A stretch of DNA of 64,000 nt. It comes from an uncultured Prevotellaceae bacterium (GTDB lineage: Bacteria > Bacteroidota > Bacteroidia > Bacteroidales > Muribaculaceae). A program made the position numbers and the translations under genes. The stretch covers positions 1 to 64,000 of the forward strand of contig CAMJXD010000003.1 of NCBI GenBank assembly GCA_946409635.1. The letters run 5' to 3'. The notes beneath the pieces are model-generated. The model saw nothing but the letters and a program-made list of their open reading frames with translations. It was not told the origin of the DNA and searched no databases. Below are positions 33,120-43,467 of this stretch, piece by piece (positions within the stretch are counted from its first letter, which is position 1; each line of letters opens with the position of its first letter).

Positions 33120-35579
33120 ATGAAAAAAACTGTACTTCTGTCACTGCTGCTGACTGCTATGGCCGTGCTGCCTGCCCGTGCCGATTTTGTCATCAAGGGC
33201 AAGACCTACCCTGCCGACACGCTGGTGCGCCGCCAGGTGGGGCCCGGCATGATGAACACCATCGTGCACATTCCCGGCATACCATTGAACATCTACATGA
33301 CCGAGGTTGACCTGAACAATCCCAACAACCGCGTCGAGACCACCTACGGCTACAACACGCTGGGCAAGACCGAGCTGCTGAGCAACGCCGTGAAGCGCCA
33401 CCGCACCCCCACCAAACGACCGCTGGTGGCCTGCAACGCCAACTTCTGGGTCGTGAACGGTTCCTACCCGTGGTGCCACTTTGAGCAGGGCACCCCTCAA
33501 GGCGGTGTGGTGTGCAACGACACGACCATCGTCAACGACAACAACACCCAGGACATGTGGTGCGGCGGCCCGTGGAACTCAGGCACCGCCGCCATCACCC
33601 ACGACAAGACCATCGTGATGGGCCGCCTGAAGTGGAGCGGCTATATCCAGAGCGACAAGCTGGCGCAGCCTCTGGAGTACCACAACGTGAACCGCCGCGC
33701 CGTCACGGGCGAGATATGCCTGTATGGTCCCCCGTTCACGCGCGACCGCCACTTTGAGAACAACTGGTCGAGCTTCAACACCTGGGGCAAGAACTACAGC
33801 GACAACTACTACCTGACCTTTGCCCAGGGCAGCCAGTGGACCACCAACGCACCCATGACCTTCACCGTGGCCCGCATCGTCAAGGGGCTGGACAAGCAGT
33901 CGCTGGGCGACTATGACGCCTGCCTGACGGTGACCGGCGACGGCAACAAGGCCATCATGGACGCCCTGGAAGAGGGCGACGTGATCACCCTGACGTCGAG
34001 CTGGACGACACTGGACGCCGATGCCACGGTGACCGTGGACAGCGGCATCGAGAACCTGGTGACGGGCAACGCCATCATCATGCACAACGGCGTGCTCACC
34101 GCACGCAACTATGAGGACGGCTACAACACGCCCAACTACTCGCGCACGTGCTACGGCACATCGGCCGACGGCAAGCACCTCTACATGATGGTCATCGACA
34201 AGAGCGCCAGCCCGCTCTACGGCCTGTCGATAGGCTGCCCCACCGACGACGCTTGTGAAATCATGCGCCAGATGTGTCCCGACGTCAACGAGATCGTGAA
34301 CATGGACGCCGGCGGCTCGGCCGAGATGCTGGTGATGGGCAACATCATCAACACCACGACCGAGAGCACCCCGCGCGGTGTGTCCTGCGGCTGGATGATT
34401 GAAGCCATCGGCGAGGAGGACAACGAGGTGGCCAGCATAGCGTTTGACCAGTTCAGGCTCGACGTGCCGCAGTTTGCCTCGACCACGCCCCGCATCCTGG
34501 GCTACAACAAGATAGGCGAGCTGGTTGACGAGGACGTGAAGGGCTTCACGCTCTCGTGCAGCGACAACGTGGGCACGACCAACGGCGACGTGTTCACCGC
34601 CAGCAACGAGGAGGCGCGCGGCACCATCACCGCCACGGTCAACGGCATGAGCGCCACGGCCCCAGTGCACGTAATGCCCGCCAACCCCTACATCCTGCTC
34701 AATCCGCTGGTGATCGACAAGCGCGAGTACCCGGTCGAGGTGGTCGCCAAGATGGTGAACAAGATCTACTTCTATGACCCGGCCAACATCGACTGGCAAA
34801 TCGACGACAGCAACGTGGCCACCATCAACGACGGCGTGATCAGCGGTGTAGCCAACGGCACGACCAAGATCCACAGTGCCATGGGCCCCTATGAAATCAC
34901 AGGCCGCGTGAACGTCGAGATCAGCGACACACCCTACCGCTACGAGGGCTGGGACGGCTGGACACTGCGTGGAACCGGAGCGACCAACCTGACCATCGAT
35001 GAGACGACGGGCCACATGACATTTAACTACGTCAACAACCGCCTGCCCAACATCAAGCTGACCAAGAACGTGACCCTGTACGGCCTGCCCGACACCATCG
35101 GCTTTGTCTTCAACTCGACAATGCCCATCGACTATGTGCAGATCGACACGCGCAACTTCTTCTACACCAAGACCAACTACGTGATGTTCACGCCCGAGGA
35201 GGGCCAGGCCTACTTTGAGCCCGGAGTCGACCACCTGCTGCTGCTCAACCTCAAGGAGCTGGGCGGCCCTGACTATGTGGGCACCTACCCCATCACCATC
35301 AAGGCCATCAAATTCACGCTCACCAAGACGGCCGAGGAACGCGACTATGCCATCGACCTGAAGAAGCTCTACTGCCACTATCCCGGCCTAGATGACCCGC
35401 AGCCTCAGGTGAGCGGTGACGTGAACACCGACGGCGAGATCAACATTGCCGACGTCAATGCCCTCATTGTGCTCATCCTCACCGGTGAGGGGAACGCCAT
35501 GACCGGCGACGTGAACGGGGACGGTGAGGTCAACATCGCCGACGTCAATGCCGTGGTCGACATCATCCTGGCCAAGTGA
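33120..35579 (+). CDS. Secreted phosphodiester glycosidase-family protein with dockerin-like tail
   Basis: 819 residues. A signal peptide (about 1-21, PARA) precedes a NAGPA/phosphodiester glycosidase domain (about 50-440) with CNANFW, GDGNKAIMDAL, IIMHNGVL, and the core MNMDAGGSAEMLVMG. Then come Ig-like modules (about 445-600, including a Big2-like INDGVISGVANGTTKI stretch) and a beta-sandwich. The last 55 residues are two dockerin-type calcium repeats (GDVNTDGEINIADVNAL and GDVNGDGEVNIADVNAV). Expected to cleave sugar-phosphodiester links in glycans; substrate unknown. Confidence 0.88.
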   Translation: MKKTVLLSLLLTAMAVLPARADFVIKGKTYPADTLVRRQVGPGMMNTIVHIPGIPLNIYMTEVDLNNPNNRVETTYGYNTLGKTELLSNAVKRHRTPTKRPLVACNANFWVVNGSYPWCHFEQGTPQGGVVCNDTTIVNDNNTQDMWCGGPWNSGTAAITHDKTIVMGRLKWSGYIQSDKLAQPLEYHNVNRRAVTGEICLYGPPFTRDRHFENNWSSFNTWGKNYSDNYYLTFAQGSQWTTNAPMTFTVARIVKGLDKQSLGDYDACLTVTGDGNKAIMDALEEGDVITLTSSWTTLDADATVTVDSGIENLVTGNAIIMHNGVLTARNYEDGYNTPNYSRTCYGTSADGKHLYMMVIDKSASPLYGLSIGCPTDDACEIMRQMCPDVNEIVNMDAGGSAEMLVMGNIINTTTESTPRGVSCGWMIEAIGEEDNEVASIAFDQFRLDVPQFASTTPRILGYNKIGELVDEDVKGFTLSCSDNVGTTNGDVFTASNEEARGTITATVNGMSATAPVHVMPANPYILLNPLVIDKREYPVEVVAKMVNKIYFYDPANIDWQIDDSNVATINDGVISGVANGTTKIHSAMGPYEITGRVNVEISDTPYRYEGWDGWTLRGTGATNLTIDETTGHMTFNYVNNRLPNIKLTKNVTLYGLPDTIGFVFNSTMPIDYVQIDTRNFFYTKTNYVMFTPEEGQAYFEPGVDHLLLLNLKELGGPDYVGTYPITIKAIKFTLTKTAEERDYAIDLKKLYCHYPGLDDPQPQVSGDVNTDGEINIADVNALIVLILTGEGNAMTGDVNGDGEVNIADVNAVVDIILAK

Positions 35580-35666
35580 GTCGCCCTTGAGCGATGAGCC
35601 CGCCACGCAGCGGCCCAAAGTAGTTATTTTTCGGGCAATAATTGCGGTGGGCTTGCGCAAAATGTG

Positions 35667-35674
35667 TACCTTTG
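35667..35674 (+). promoter_or_regulatory. -7 box of the suf operon
   Basis: TACCTTTG, 37 nt before the sufB ATG at 35712. No iron- or redox-operator motif is recognised. Confidence 0.65.
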
Positions 35675-35711
35675 TGGGCTCAAATCACATAGGGTAACTA
35701 TATTTGACCAA

Positions 35712-37172
35712 ATGAAAGAGACCGAAAAACCAGAAAAAGGAAACCAAATCATAGAAGAGGCGGCCCAAGCCGAGTATAAGTACGGCTTTGTGACCGACAT
35801 CGAGACCGAGGTCATCCCCAAGGGCCTGGACGAGGATGTGGTGCGCCGCATCTCGGCCCTGAAGGGTGAGCCCGAGTGGCTGCTCGAGTTCCGCCTGAAG
35901 GCCTATCGCCACTGGCTCACGCTCAAGGCTCCCACATGGGGCCATGTGCATGTGCCCGAGATCGACTACCAGGCCATCAGCTACTATGCCGCACCCCGGC
36001 AGAAGAAGGGCGGCGAGAAGAAGGAGATAGACCCCGAGCTCAAGAAGACGTTTGACAAACTGGGCATTCCGCTCGAGGAGCAGTTGCGACTGAGCGGCAT
36101 GGCCGTCGACGCCGTGATGGACAGCGTGAGCGTCAAGACCACTTACCGCGAGCGTCTGGCCGAGCTGGGCGTGATTTTCTGCTCAATCAGCGAGGCGGTG
36201 AAGGACTACCCCGACCTGGTGCGCAAGTACCTGGGCACGGTAGTGCCGTATACCGACAACTTCTATGCAGCACTGAACTCGGCCGTGTTCAGCGACGGCT
36301 CGTTTGTATACATTCCCAAGGGTGTGCGTTGCCCGATGGAGCTGTCTACCTACTTCCGCATCAACGCAGCCCAGACGGGCCAGTTTGAGCGGACGCTCAT
36401 CGTGGCCGACGATGATGCCTACGTGTCCTATCTGGAGGGCTGCACGGCGCCCATGCGCGACGAGAACCAGCTGCACGCCGCCATCGTCGAGATCATCGTC
36501 GAGGACCATGCCGAAGTGAAGTACAGCACCGTGCAGAACTGGTACCCCGGCGACAAGGACGGCAAGGGCGGCATCTACAACCTGGTGACCAAGCGCGGCC
36601 TGTGTCGCGGCGACCACAGCAAGCTGTCGTGGACCCAGGTCGAGACCGGCAGCGCCATCACGTGGAAATACCCGAGCTGTGTGCTCAAGGGCGACCACTC
36701 GGTGGGCGAGTTCTATAGCGTGGCCCTGACCAACAACTGGCAAGAGGCCGACACAGGCACCAAGATGATCCACCTGGGCAAGCACAGCACGAGCACCATC
36801 GTGAGCAAGGGCATCAGTGCCGGACACAGCCAGAACAGCTACCGCGGCATGGTCAAGATTGCCCCCAAGGCCGAGGGCTGCCGCAACTTCACGCAGTGTG
36901 ACAGTCTGCTGCTGAGCGACACCAGCGGTGCCCACACCTTCCCCGTCATCGAGGTGGGCAACGACACGTCGGTGGTCGAGCACGAGGCCACCACAAGCAA
37001 GATCAATGAGGACCAGATCTTCTACTGCAACCAGCGCGGCATCTCCACCGAGGACGCCGTGGGACTCATCGTCAACGGCTATGCCAAGGAGGTCATGGCC
37101 AAACTGCCGATGGAGTTTGCTGTCGAGGCCCAGAAGCTGCTGAGCGTCTCCCTTGAGGGCGCCGTGGGCTAG
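35712..37172 (+). CDS. sufB: Fe-S cluster scaffold SufB
   Basis: 486 residues. Core of the SufBC2D scaffold on which Fe-S clusters are built. Family blocks seen: [34 protein letters not shown], the [10 protein letters not shown] segment, [15 protein letters not shown] [21 protein letters not shown], and the C-terminal [22 protein letters not shown]. The ATG at 35712 is preferred because the longer frame includes the promoter. First gene of sufBCDS. Confidence 0.97.
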   Translation: MKETEKPEKGNQIIEEAAQAEYKYGFVTDIETEVIPKGLDEDVVRRISALKGEPEWLLEFRLKAYRHWLTLKAPTWGHVHVPEIDYQAISYYAAPRQKKGGEKKEIDPELKKTFDKLGIPLEEQLRLSGMAVDAVMDSVSVKTTYRERLAELGVIFCSISEAVKDYPDLVRKYLGTVVPYTDNFYAALNSAVFSDGSFVYIPKGVRCPMELSTYFRINAAQTGQFERTLIVADDDAYVSYLEGCTAPMRDENQLHAAIVEIIVEDHAEVKYSTVQNWYPGDKDGKGGIYNLVTKRGLCRGDHSKLSWTQVETGSAITWKYPSCVLKGDHSVGEFYSVALTNNWQEADTGTKMIHLGKHSTSTIVSKGISAGHSQNSYRGMVKIAPKAEGCRNFTQCDSLLLSDTSGAHTFPVIEVGNDTSVVEHEATTSKINEDQIFYCNQRGISTEDAVGLIVNGYAKEVMAKLPMEFAVEAQKLLSVSLEGAVG

Positions 37173-37207
37173 AACAGCAGAGACAGAGATGATAACAGAC
37201 GGCATAC

Positions 37208-37235
37208 GACAACTAAAAACTGACAACTGAAAACT
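37208..37235 (+). repeat. 14-bp tandem repeat between sufB and sufC
   Basis: GACAACTAAAAACT and GACAACTGAAAACT, followed by AAAAACCAACAACTG before the sufC ATG. Related to the repeats at 16758 and 44946. Confidence 0.75.
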
Positions 37236-37252
37236 AAAAACCAACAACTGCT

Positions 37253-38011
37253 ATGCTAATAATAAAGGACTTACAGGCCTCGATCGAGGACAAGCAGATA
37301 TTAAAAGGCGTGAACCTCACGGTCAAGCCCGGTGAGGTGCATGCCATCATGGGCCCTAACGGGTCAGGCAAGAGCACGCTCAGCGCCGTGCTCACCGGCA
37401 ACCCTGCCTACACAGTGACTGGCGGCAGCGTGGAATTTTATGGCAAGGACCTGCTGGCAATGCCCCCCGAGGACCGCGCCCACGAAGGCCTGTTCCTGAG
37501 TTTCCAGTATCCGGTGGAGATTCCGGGCGTGTCGATGGTGAACTTCATGCGCACTGCCTTGAACGAGAAGCGCAAGTACTTCGGTCAGGAACCACTGAGC
37601 GCTGCCGACTTCCTGAAACTCATGCGTGAGAAGCGCAGCATCGTCCAGCTCGACAACAAGCTGGCCTCACGCGCCGTCAACGAGGGATTCTCGGGTGGCG
37701 AGAAGAAGCGTAACGAGATTTTCCAGATGGCTATGCTCGAGCCACGACTGAGCATCCTTGACGAGACCGACAGCGGTCTGGACATTGATGCCCTGCGCAT
37801 CGTCGCCAGTGGCGTCAACACGCTCAAGAGCAAGGACAACGCCACCATCGTCATCACCCACTACCAGCGACTGCTGGACTATATCAAGCCCGACTTTGTG
37901 CACGTCCTTTACAAGGGCCGCATCGTCATGAGCGCCGGTCCCGAGCTGGCACTGGAGCTCGAGGAGAAGGGGTATGACTGGATCAAGGAACAAGTCGATT
38001 CACAGCAGTAG
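37253..38011 (+). CDS. sufC: Fe-S assembly ATPase SufC
   Basis: 252 residues. ABC-type ATPase of the SufBCD complex. Walker [11 protein letters not shown]-loop in [12 protein letters not shown], signature [14 protein letters not shown], Walker [13 protein letters not shown] and the switch His in [13 protein letters not shown]. Separated from sufB by 80 bp holding the repeat and from sufD by 12 bp. Confidence 0.98.
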   Translation: MLIIKDLQASIEDKQILKGVNLTVKPGEVHAIMGPNGSGKSTLSAVLTGNPAYTVTGGSVEFYGKDLLAMPPEDRAHEGLFLSFQYPVEIPGVSMVNFMRTALNEKRKYFGQEPLSAADFLKLMREKRSIVQLDNKLASRAVNEGFSGGEKKRNEIFQMAMLEPRLSILDETDSGLDIDALRIVASGVNTLKSKDNATIVITHYQRLLDYIKPDFVHVLYKGRIVMSAGPELALELEEKGYDWIKEQVDSQQ

Positions 38012-38023
38012 AAGGGAAGAGAG

Positions 38024-39364
38024 ATGAACGCGCTCAAGCAATATATCGACCTGTATGACGAGAACCGTGCCCTCATCGACCAGCAGTCACCGGCACTGCT
38101 CAACACGCTGCGCGCCAGCGCACGTGAGCAGCTCGAGACGGCCCGACTGCCGCGCAAGGGCAGCGAAGACTATGAGGCGACCGACCTGGAAGCAGTATTT
38201 GCCCATGATTACGGCGTGAACATCAACCGGCTGCCCTTTGATGCCGACCCTGGCGAGACCTTCCACTGCGACGTGCCCAACATGAGCACTTGCCTGTACT
38301 ACAGCAGCAACGATGCGTTTCACAGCAGCGCCACCGCCGAACGTAACATCGGCCAGGTGGTAGTGGCACCCTTCTCGATGGCCGCGGTCGACTATCCCGA
38401 ACTCATGAGTGCCCACTATGGCCGGCTGGCCCGCATGAGCGACCCCACGGTGGCTCTGAACAGTCTGCTGGTGCAGGACGGCCTTCTCATCTATGTGCCC
38501 GACGGCGTGGTTGCCGAGCGTCCCATCCAGCTGGTGAACATCTTCAATGCGGCACTGGACATCATGGTGCAGCGACGACTGCTCATCGTCGTGGGCAAGA
38601 ACGCCAGCATCAAGATCCTGGCCTGTGACCACTCGCAGAGCGCCGACTACCACTACCTGAACAACCAGGTGATCGAGATTGTGGCCATGCAGGGCAGCAC
38701 GCTCGACTTCTATGACATGGAGGAGAGCACGCCCAAGACCAGCCGCGTGTCGTCGATCTACGTCGACCAGCACGAGGGCAGCAATGTACTCATCGACGGC
38801 ATCACGCTCACCAATGGCTTCACGCGCAACAACTACAACGTCGAGGTCAACGGCGAGCACGCACAGACCCAACTGCTGGGCATGACCATCGCCAGCGGCG
38901 AGCAGCACGTCGACAGCCACACCTTCATCAGCCACAACGCACCCCGCTGCAACAGCAACGAGATGTTCAAGTATGTGCTCAACGATCAGGCCGTCGGCGC
39001 CTTTGCCGGCAAGATTCTGGTCAAGCCCGACTGTCCCCGCGTCGAGGCCTATCAGGGCAACCGCAACCTGTGCGGCTCGCCCACGGCCAAGATGTACACC
39101 AAGCCCCAGCTCGAGATTTACACCGACGACGTGATGTGTTCCCATGGCTCGGCGGTAGGACAGCTCGATGAAGAGGCGGTGTTCTACATGCGCACTCGCG
39201 GCATCGGCCTCGACGAGGCCCGCAGGCTGTTGATGCAGGCCTTTGTGGCCGATGTCATCGACGGCGTACGCCTCGACGTGCTCAAGGACCGCCTGCACTA
39301 CCTGGTGGAGAAACGATTTGCCGGCACGCTGAGCAGCTGCGCCGGCTGCCTGGCATGCAAGTAA
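38024..39364 (+). CDS. sufD: Fe-S assembly protein SufD
   Basis: 446 residues. Paralogue of SufB that pairs with it and SufC. The N-terminal helical part (about 1-60) leads to a beta-helix core with VVAPFSMAAVDYPELMSAHYG, the VDSHTFISHNAP block and YQGNRNLCGSPTAKMYTKPQLEIYTDDVMCSHG, typical of SufD, including the conserved CSHGSAVGQLDEEAVFYMRTRGI near the C-terminus. It ends in a Cys-rich tail (SSCAGCLACK), a feature to note. Confidence 0.96.
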   Translation: MNALKQYIDLYDENRALIDQQSPALLNTLRASAREQLETARLPRKGSEDYEATDLEAVFAHDYGVNINRLPFDADPGETFHCDVPNMSTCLYYSSNDAFHSSATAERNIGQVVVAPFSMAAVDYPELMSAHYGRLARMSDPTVALNSLLVQDGLLIYVPDGVVAERPIQLVNIFNAALDIMVQRRLLIVVGKNASIKILACDHSQSADYHYLNNQVIEIVAMQGSTLDFYDMEESTPKTSRVSSIYVDQHEGSNVLIDGITLTNGFTRNNYNVEVNGEHAQTQLLGMTIASGEQHVDSHTFISHNAPRCNSNEMFKYVLNDQAVGAFAGKILVKPDCPRVEAYQGNRNLCGSPTAKMYTKPQLEIYTDDVMCSHGSAVGQLDEEAVFYMRTRGIGLDEARRLLMQAFVADVIDGVRLDVLKDRLHYLVEKRFAGTLSSCAGCLACK

Positions 39365-39393
39365 TTAGGAATGTTGCCAACTGAAAACTAAAA

Positions 39394-40605
39394 ATGGACA
39401 TCAACAAGATACGTGAGGATTATCCTATCCTGCAACGCCAGATAGAGGGGCGACCGCTCGTCTATCTTGACAATGCCGCCACGTCGCAGACTCCGCGCCA
39501 GGTCGTAGAAGCCATCGACAAGATGTACTACCACTACAAGGCCAACGTGCACCGCGGCGTGCACACCCTCTCACAAGAAGCGACCGACCTGGTGGAGCAG
39601 ACCCGCGAGAAGGTGCGCGGCTTTATCAATGCCGACAGCATCGAGGAGGTGATCTTTACGCGCGGCACCACCGAGGGCATCAACCTGGTGGCCTCTTCGT
39701 TCGGACAGATGCTCGAGAACGGCGACGAGATCATCGTCACCGTGATGGAGCATCACAGCAACATTGTCCCCTGGCAGCTCATCGGGCAGCGCAAGCGCGT
39801 GACGCTGCGTGTGGTGCCCATCAACGATCAGGGCGAGGTGGACCTGGAATCCTATGAGGACCTGTTCAGCGACAACACGCGGTTTGTGGCCATCGCCCAT
39901 GTGTCAAACGTGCTGGGCACCGTCAATCCCGTCAAGCAGATGATTGCCGTGGCCCATCGTCACGGTGTCCCCGTGCTCATCGACGGAGCCCAGGCCGCAC
40001 CCCACGTCACGGTCGACGTCAAGGACCTGGACTGTGACTTCTACGCCTTCTCGAGCCACAAGATGTATGGCCCGGCAGGGGTGGGTATCCTGTACGGCAA
40101 GCGCCATTGGCTGGACCGCATGCCCCCCTACCAGGGCGGTGGCGAGATGATTGGGCAAGTGTCGTTTGAGCGCACCACATTTGCCGAGTTGCCCTTCAAG
40201 TTCGAAGCCGGAACGCCCGACTTTGTGGACATTGCAGCTTTTGGCGCCGCCATCGACTACATCCAGGGCCTGGGGCTAGACAATATCGCCGCCCACGAGC
40301 ATGAACTGCTCACGGCTGCTACCCGAGGCCTGCAGTCCATCGACGGCATGCGCCTGTTCGGCACAGCAGCCCACAAGAGCGGCGTGATATCTTTCCTGGT
40401 GGGAGACATCAGCAGCTATGACATGGGACTGTTGCTCGACAAGCTGGGCTTTGCCGTGCGCACCGGCCACCATTGCGCCCAACCGCTGATGGCGCGCTAT
40501 GGCGTGACCGGCATGGTGAGGGCATCGTTTGCCGTCTACAACACGCTCGACGAGGTCGACGCCTTTGTCGCCGCTGTGCGTCGCGTGGCCGCCATGCTGC
40601 AATAA
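39394..40605 (+). CDS. sufS: Cysteine desulfurase SufS
   Basis: 403 residues. PLP-dependent class V aminotransferase-fold enzyme that takes sulfur from cysteine for Fe-S synthesis. PLP lysine is Lys223 in SSHKMYGP, the catalytic persulfide cysteine is Cys361 in RTGHHCAQP, and VYLDNAATSQTP and HHSNIVPW are conserved. The group-II type loop around the cysteine normally needs a SufE/SufU partner; none lies in this operon. Confidence 0.97.
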   Translation: MDINKIREDYPILQRQIEGRPLVYLDNAATSQTPRQVVEAIDKMYYHYKANVHRGVHTLSQEATDLVEQTREKVRGFINADSIEEVIFTRGTTEGINLVASSFGQMLENGDEIIVTVMEHHSNIVPWQLIGQRKRVTLRVVPINDQGEVDLESYEDLFSDNTRFVAIAHVSNVLGTVNPVKQMIAVAHRHGVPVLIDGAQAAPHVTVDVKDLDCDFYAFSSHKMYGPAGVGILYGKRHWLDRMPPYQGGGEMIGQVSFERTTFAELPFKFEAGTPDFVDIAAFGAAIDYIQGLGLDNIAAHEHELLTAATRGLQSIDGMRLFGTAAHKSGVISFLVGDISSYDMGLLLDKLGFAVRTGHHCAQPLMARYGVTGMVRASFAVYNTLDEVDAFVAAVRRVAAMLQ

Positions 40606-40648
40606 GATACATAGACAACCCATAATAGACCCAAAAAATACAACCATC

Positions 40649-42121
40649 ATGCAAAGGACAACGCTACTGTTGACGCTGTCGTTGTTGTGCCTGGGCATAG
40701 CCCGTGGCGCCGACACGTCGACGACCATCATTGCCGTGGGCGACACGGCCAGGATGCCCCTGCACGAGATCATTGCCAAGGGCTTGCCCGTGCTGGACAT
40801 CAACACTGTAGACGGCGAGGAGCCCACCTGTGACTATGTGTCGGCCCCGGCCGGCTGCATGGGATATGGCATCGCCAATGCCACCAAGGTGCCCGGCAGG
40901 CTCGTCATCTACCGCCTCATGGACGACGTGGACAGCGTCATGTATGACAGCGGCGACTATGAGAAGGATGCGAGCGGCATGACCATCAAGATGCGCGGCA
41001 ACACGTCGGCCTACGATCCCAAGAAACCTTACAAAATCAAGCTGCAGAAAAAGAATGACCTGCTCATGCGGGGCGTGGACAGCGTCTACAAGGACAAGGA
41101 ATGGCTGCTGCTGCGCGACGACTACTTCTCTACCCTATCGGGCCTGAAGGTGAACGAGCTGGTGGGCATGACATGGACACCACAGCACCGCTACGTCAAC
41201 GTGGTGATCAATGGCAGTTACCGCGGCATCTACCTGCTGTGTGAAGCCATCAAGCGCAATCCCGACTGCCGCCTGAACGTGGACAAGAACAGCGGCTTCA
41301 TCTTTGAGCACGACGCCTACTGGTGGAACGAGAGCGTGTATGTCACGTCAAACAAAGCACCGTCCTATAACTACACCTTCAAGTACCCCGACGACGAGGA
41401 CATCCTGCCCGAGCAGCTGCAATACATGCAAGACCTGGTGACGCGCTACGAGAACAGCTTGACGGCGGGCAACTACCCCGACCTGATCGACGTGAGGTCG
41501 TTTGCCGGCTGGTGTCTGGTACACGACATCGAGGGAACGCAGGACTCGGGCGGCGCCAACCGCTTCTTCACCAAGTATGACACGACCCTGTCGACCAAGA
41601 TCGTGATGCCGCTGGCCTGGGACTTTGACATGGCCGAGCGAACCACATCGGCGTGGTCGAGAAGCCACGTCAGCCACATGACCGTACTGTTCAACAACAG
41701 CAACCGCACGTTTGTAGCCGAGTTTGCAGCCTTATGGCGCCAAGTGAGAGGCTCGCTGGTCAACGACTTCAACGAGTACATGAAGGCCTTCAGGCGGTCT
41801 GACCAGGGCATCGGCCTCGAGAACAGCGTCCCGCTCGACAAGCTGGTGTATAGCCGTCCGATATCGGTGTTGGGCTACACGACCGCGCGCGCCGAATGGA
41901 TACGCAGCCGCCACACTTGGCTCGACAAGTCGATCAACGCGCTCAACCCGGTCGGCGACGTGAACGTGGACGGCAAGGTTGACGTGAGCGACGCCACCCT
42001 GCTCATCAACGAGCTGATCTCGGACGCAGCCGGCTGCACCATCGCAGCCGACGTCAACAGCGATGGACAAATCAACATCAGCGACGCCATCACTCTGGTA
42101 ACCATGCTGTTGCAACAGTAA
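40649..42121 (+). CDS. Secreted CotH-family protein with dockerin-like tail (1)
   Basis: 490 residues. Signal peptide about 1-20 (ARGA). The CotH domain shows MTIKMRGNTSAYDPKKPYKIKLQ, a WLLLRDDYFSTL helix, INGSYRGIYLLCEAIKR, and late acidic WDFDMAERT, the metal-site region. CotH proteins are atypical secreted kinases in spore formers; substrates in Bacteroidales are not known. Two dockerin-like repeats end the protein (GDVNVDGKVDVSDATLLI, ADVNSDGQINISDAITLV). The ATG at 40649 gives a clean signal peptide; the longer frame overlaps sufS. Confidence 0.88.
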   Translation: MQRTTLLLTLSLLCLGIARGADTSTTIIAVGDTARMPLHEIIAKGLPVLDINTVDGEEPTCDYVSAPAGCMGYGIANATKVPGRLVIYRLMDDVDSVMYDSGDYEKDASGMTIKMRGNTSAYDPKKPYKIKLQKKNDLLMRGVDSVYKDKEWLLLRDDYFSTLSGLKVNELVGMTWTPQHRYVNVVINGSYRGIYLLCEAIKRNPDCRLNVDKNSGFIFEHDAYWWNESVYVTSNKAPSYNYTFKYPDDEDILPEQLQYMQDLVTRYENSLTAGNYPDLIDVRSFAGWCLVHDIEGTQDSGGANRFFTKYDTTLSTKIVMPLAWDFDMAERTTSAWSRSHVSHMTVLFNNSNRTFVAEFAALWRQVRGSLVNDFNEYMKAFRRSDQGIGLENSVPLDKLVYSRPISVLGYTTARAEWIRSRHTWLDKSINALNPVGDVNVDGKVDVSDATLLINELISDAAGCTIAADVNSDGQINISDAITLVTMLLQQ

Positions 42122-42437
42122 GGCCTCATCACGATAGAGTTCATCAAAAAAACAGAAAAGACGGGTTTCACACCTGCCTTTTCTTTTCTTTAGTGTTCTG
42201 AAGCCTAAAAATACTTTTAACTAAACCCAAATGTTCATGGTATTTTCCTTTATAAACAAGCCTAAAAACAATTATTCTTCTTGATGTTGATGTAGTTGAT
42301 GTTGTTTCTCTTTTTACCACTACAAAGGAAACACTTTATCTCCAATATCCCAAATAAAATCTATCAACTGCAGCAATTTTTCAATAAAAATGCCAAACAT
42401 GGCACTTGCCTGCATATTTTTTAATAGAAAATGGTAG
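42122..42437. other. Intergenic region between converging CotH and GT2 genes
   Basis: No gene seen. A hairpin-like AAAAGACGGGTTTCACACCTGCCTTTTCTTTTC (about 42157-42191) probably ends the CotH transcript. The rest is AT-rich without recognisable features. Confidence 0.5.
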
Positions 42438-43418
42438 TCATGGCTTGGGGGTGTAGCGACGGCCCAGCACCGAGCACAGGAACCATCGTCCCAGATAGGA
42501 TGCCAAGATACCGGCCTTGTTTTTCAGGCGCACTCGTGGATCCAGCAGGCATGCGCCCCTGAGCCGCTTGATGCCTTGCCAGCAACGGTCCTGCAGGTCG
42601 TGGTGATCGGTGGCCTGGTCCTGATGGCTGAGCAACAGGATGTTGAAATAGGCGCTGAGAGTGCGGCTACGCACAGCCTGCAGGTACTGCCTGTCGCTAC
42701 AGAGCATGTCCTGCTCCAGCTGCTCGCACACGTCGATCACGCTGGAGCGGCGCGGCGAGAACACGCGCATGCTGTTGGTGGCATGCTGGCGATAGCCGTA
42801 GAGCACCCGTGCCACGCTAGTGACACGGCGGCATCGCTTGAGCAACGGGTAGATGATGGCCAGGTCCTCATAGATGATTCCCAGGGGAAAGCGCAGGCCA
42901 TCGAAGAGCGACGCCTTGAACAGGCGCCCCCAGGGTGAATGGGTGAGCCCATGCTGATAGAAGACAGCCAGCATGGCTTCATGCTGGTCGTAGTGCTTCA
43001 CGGCACTATCGGGAGTGCTGTCGGGGAACCGGGGCTCGCTGCCATAGAAGGCGACATAGTCGCCCACCACGATGTCGGCGTCGCTGCGATGCATGGCCTG
43101 CAGCAGGGTGTCGACAAACTCGGGGTGCAGCACGTCGTCACTGTCGACCATGGCGACCAGGTCGCCGGTCATCACGTCGAGGGCTGCATTGCGGGCCGCC
43201 GAGTGGCCTGCATTGGGCTGATGGATGACGCGGACACGCTCATCACGGCCGGCCCACGCGTCACACTTGGCAGCGCTGCCGTCGGTGCTGCCGTCATCCA
43301 CGACGAGGATTTCCAGGTGCCGGTAAGTCTGGTTGACGATGCTGTCCAGACACTGGTCCAGGAAATCCTCGACGTTGTAGACGGGAACGATAACCGATAT
43401 GAGCGGTGACTGCACCAT
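42438..43418 (-). CDS. GT2-family glycosyltransferase
   Basis: 326 residues. GT-A fold: the N-terminal ISVIVPVYNVEDFLDQCLDSI is followed by VDDGSTDGS, the HQPNAGHSAARNAAL segment and the metal-binding VDSDDVLHP. The C-terminal part is helical and Arg-rich without membrane helices. Likely adds a sugar to a cell-surface glycan. Last gene of the minus-strand run starting at lolD, separated from cysS by CTAGA-type repeats. Confidence 0.93.
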   Translation of the reverse strand: MVQSPLISVIVPVYNVEDFLDQCLDSIVNQTYRHLEILVVDDGSTDGSAAKCDAWAGRDERVRVIHQPNAGHSAARNAALDVMTGDLVAMVDSDDVLHPEFVDTLLQAMHRSDADIVVGDYVAFYGSEPRFPDSTPDSAVKHYDQHEAMLAVFYQHGLTHSPWGRLFKASLFDGLRFPLGIIYEDLAIIYPLLKRCRRVTSVARVLYGYRQHATNSMRVFSPRRSSVIDVCEQLEQDMLCSDRQYLQAVRSRTLSAYFNILLLSHQDQATDHHDLQDRCWQGIKRLRGACLLDPRVRLKNKAGILASYLGRWFLCSVLGRRYTPKP

Positions 43419-43432
43419 GAGCTGAAAAAAGT

Positions 43433-43464
43433 CTAGACCAACTGATTGACTAGACCAGCGATCT
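43433..43464. repeat. CTAGA-type repeats between cysS and the GT2 gene
   Basis: CTAGACCAA (43433-43441), CTAGACCAG (43450-43458) and a CTAGTT (43463 on), about 17 bp and 13 bp apart. They share the CTAGA core of the array at 27291. Confidence 0.6.
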
Positions 43465-43467
43465 AGT

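Noticed and set aside
33579-35378. 599-codon minus-strand frame
   Set aside because: Shadow frame of the phosphodiester glycosidase gene, rich in Val/His/Gly/Asp repeats typical of antisense reading of GC-rich codons.
39394-40605. SufS partner gene (SufE/SufU) expected next to sufS
   Set aside because: None found between 35712 and 42121; the next gene is a CotH protein.
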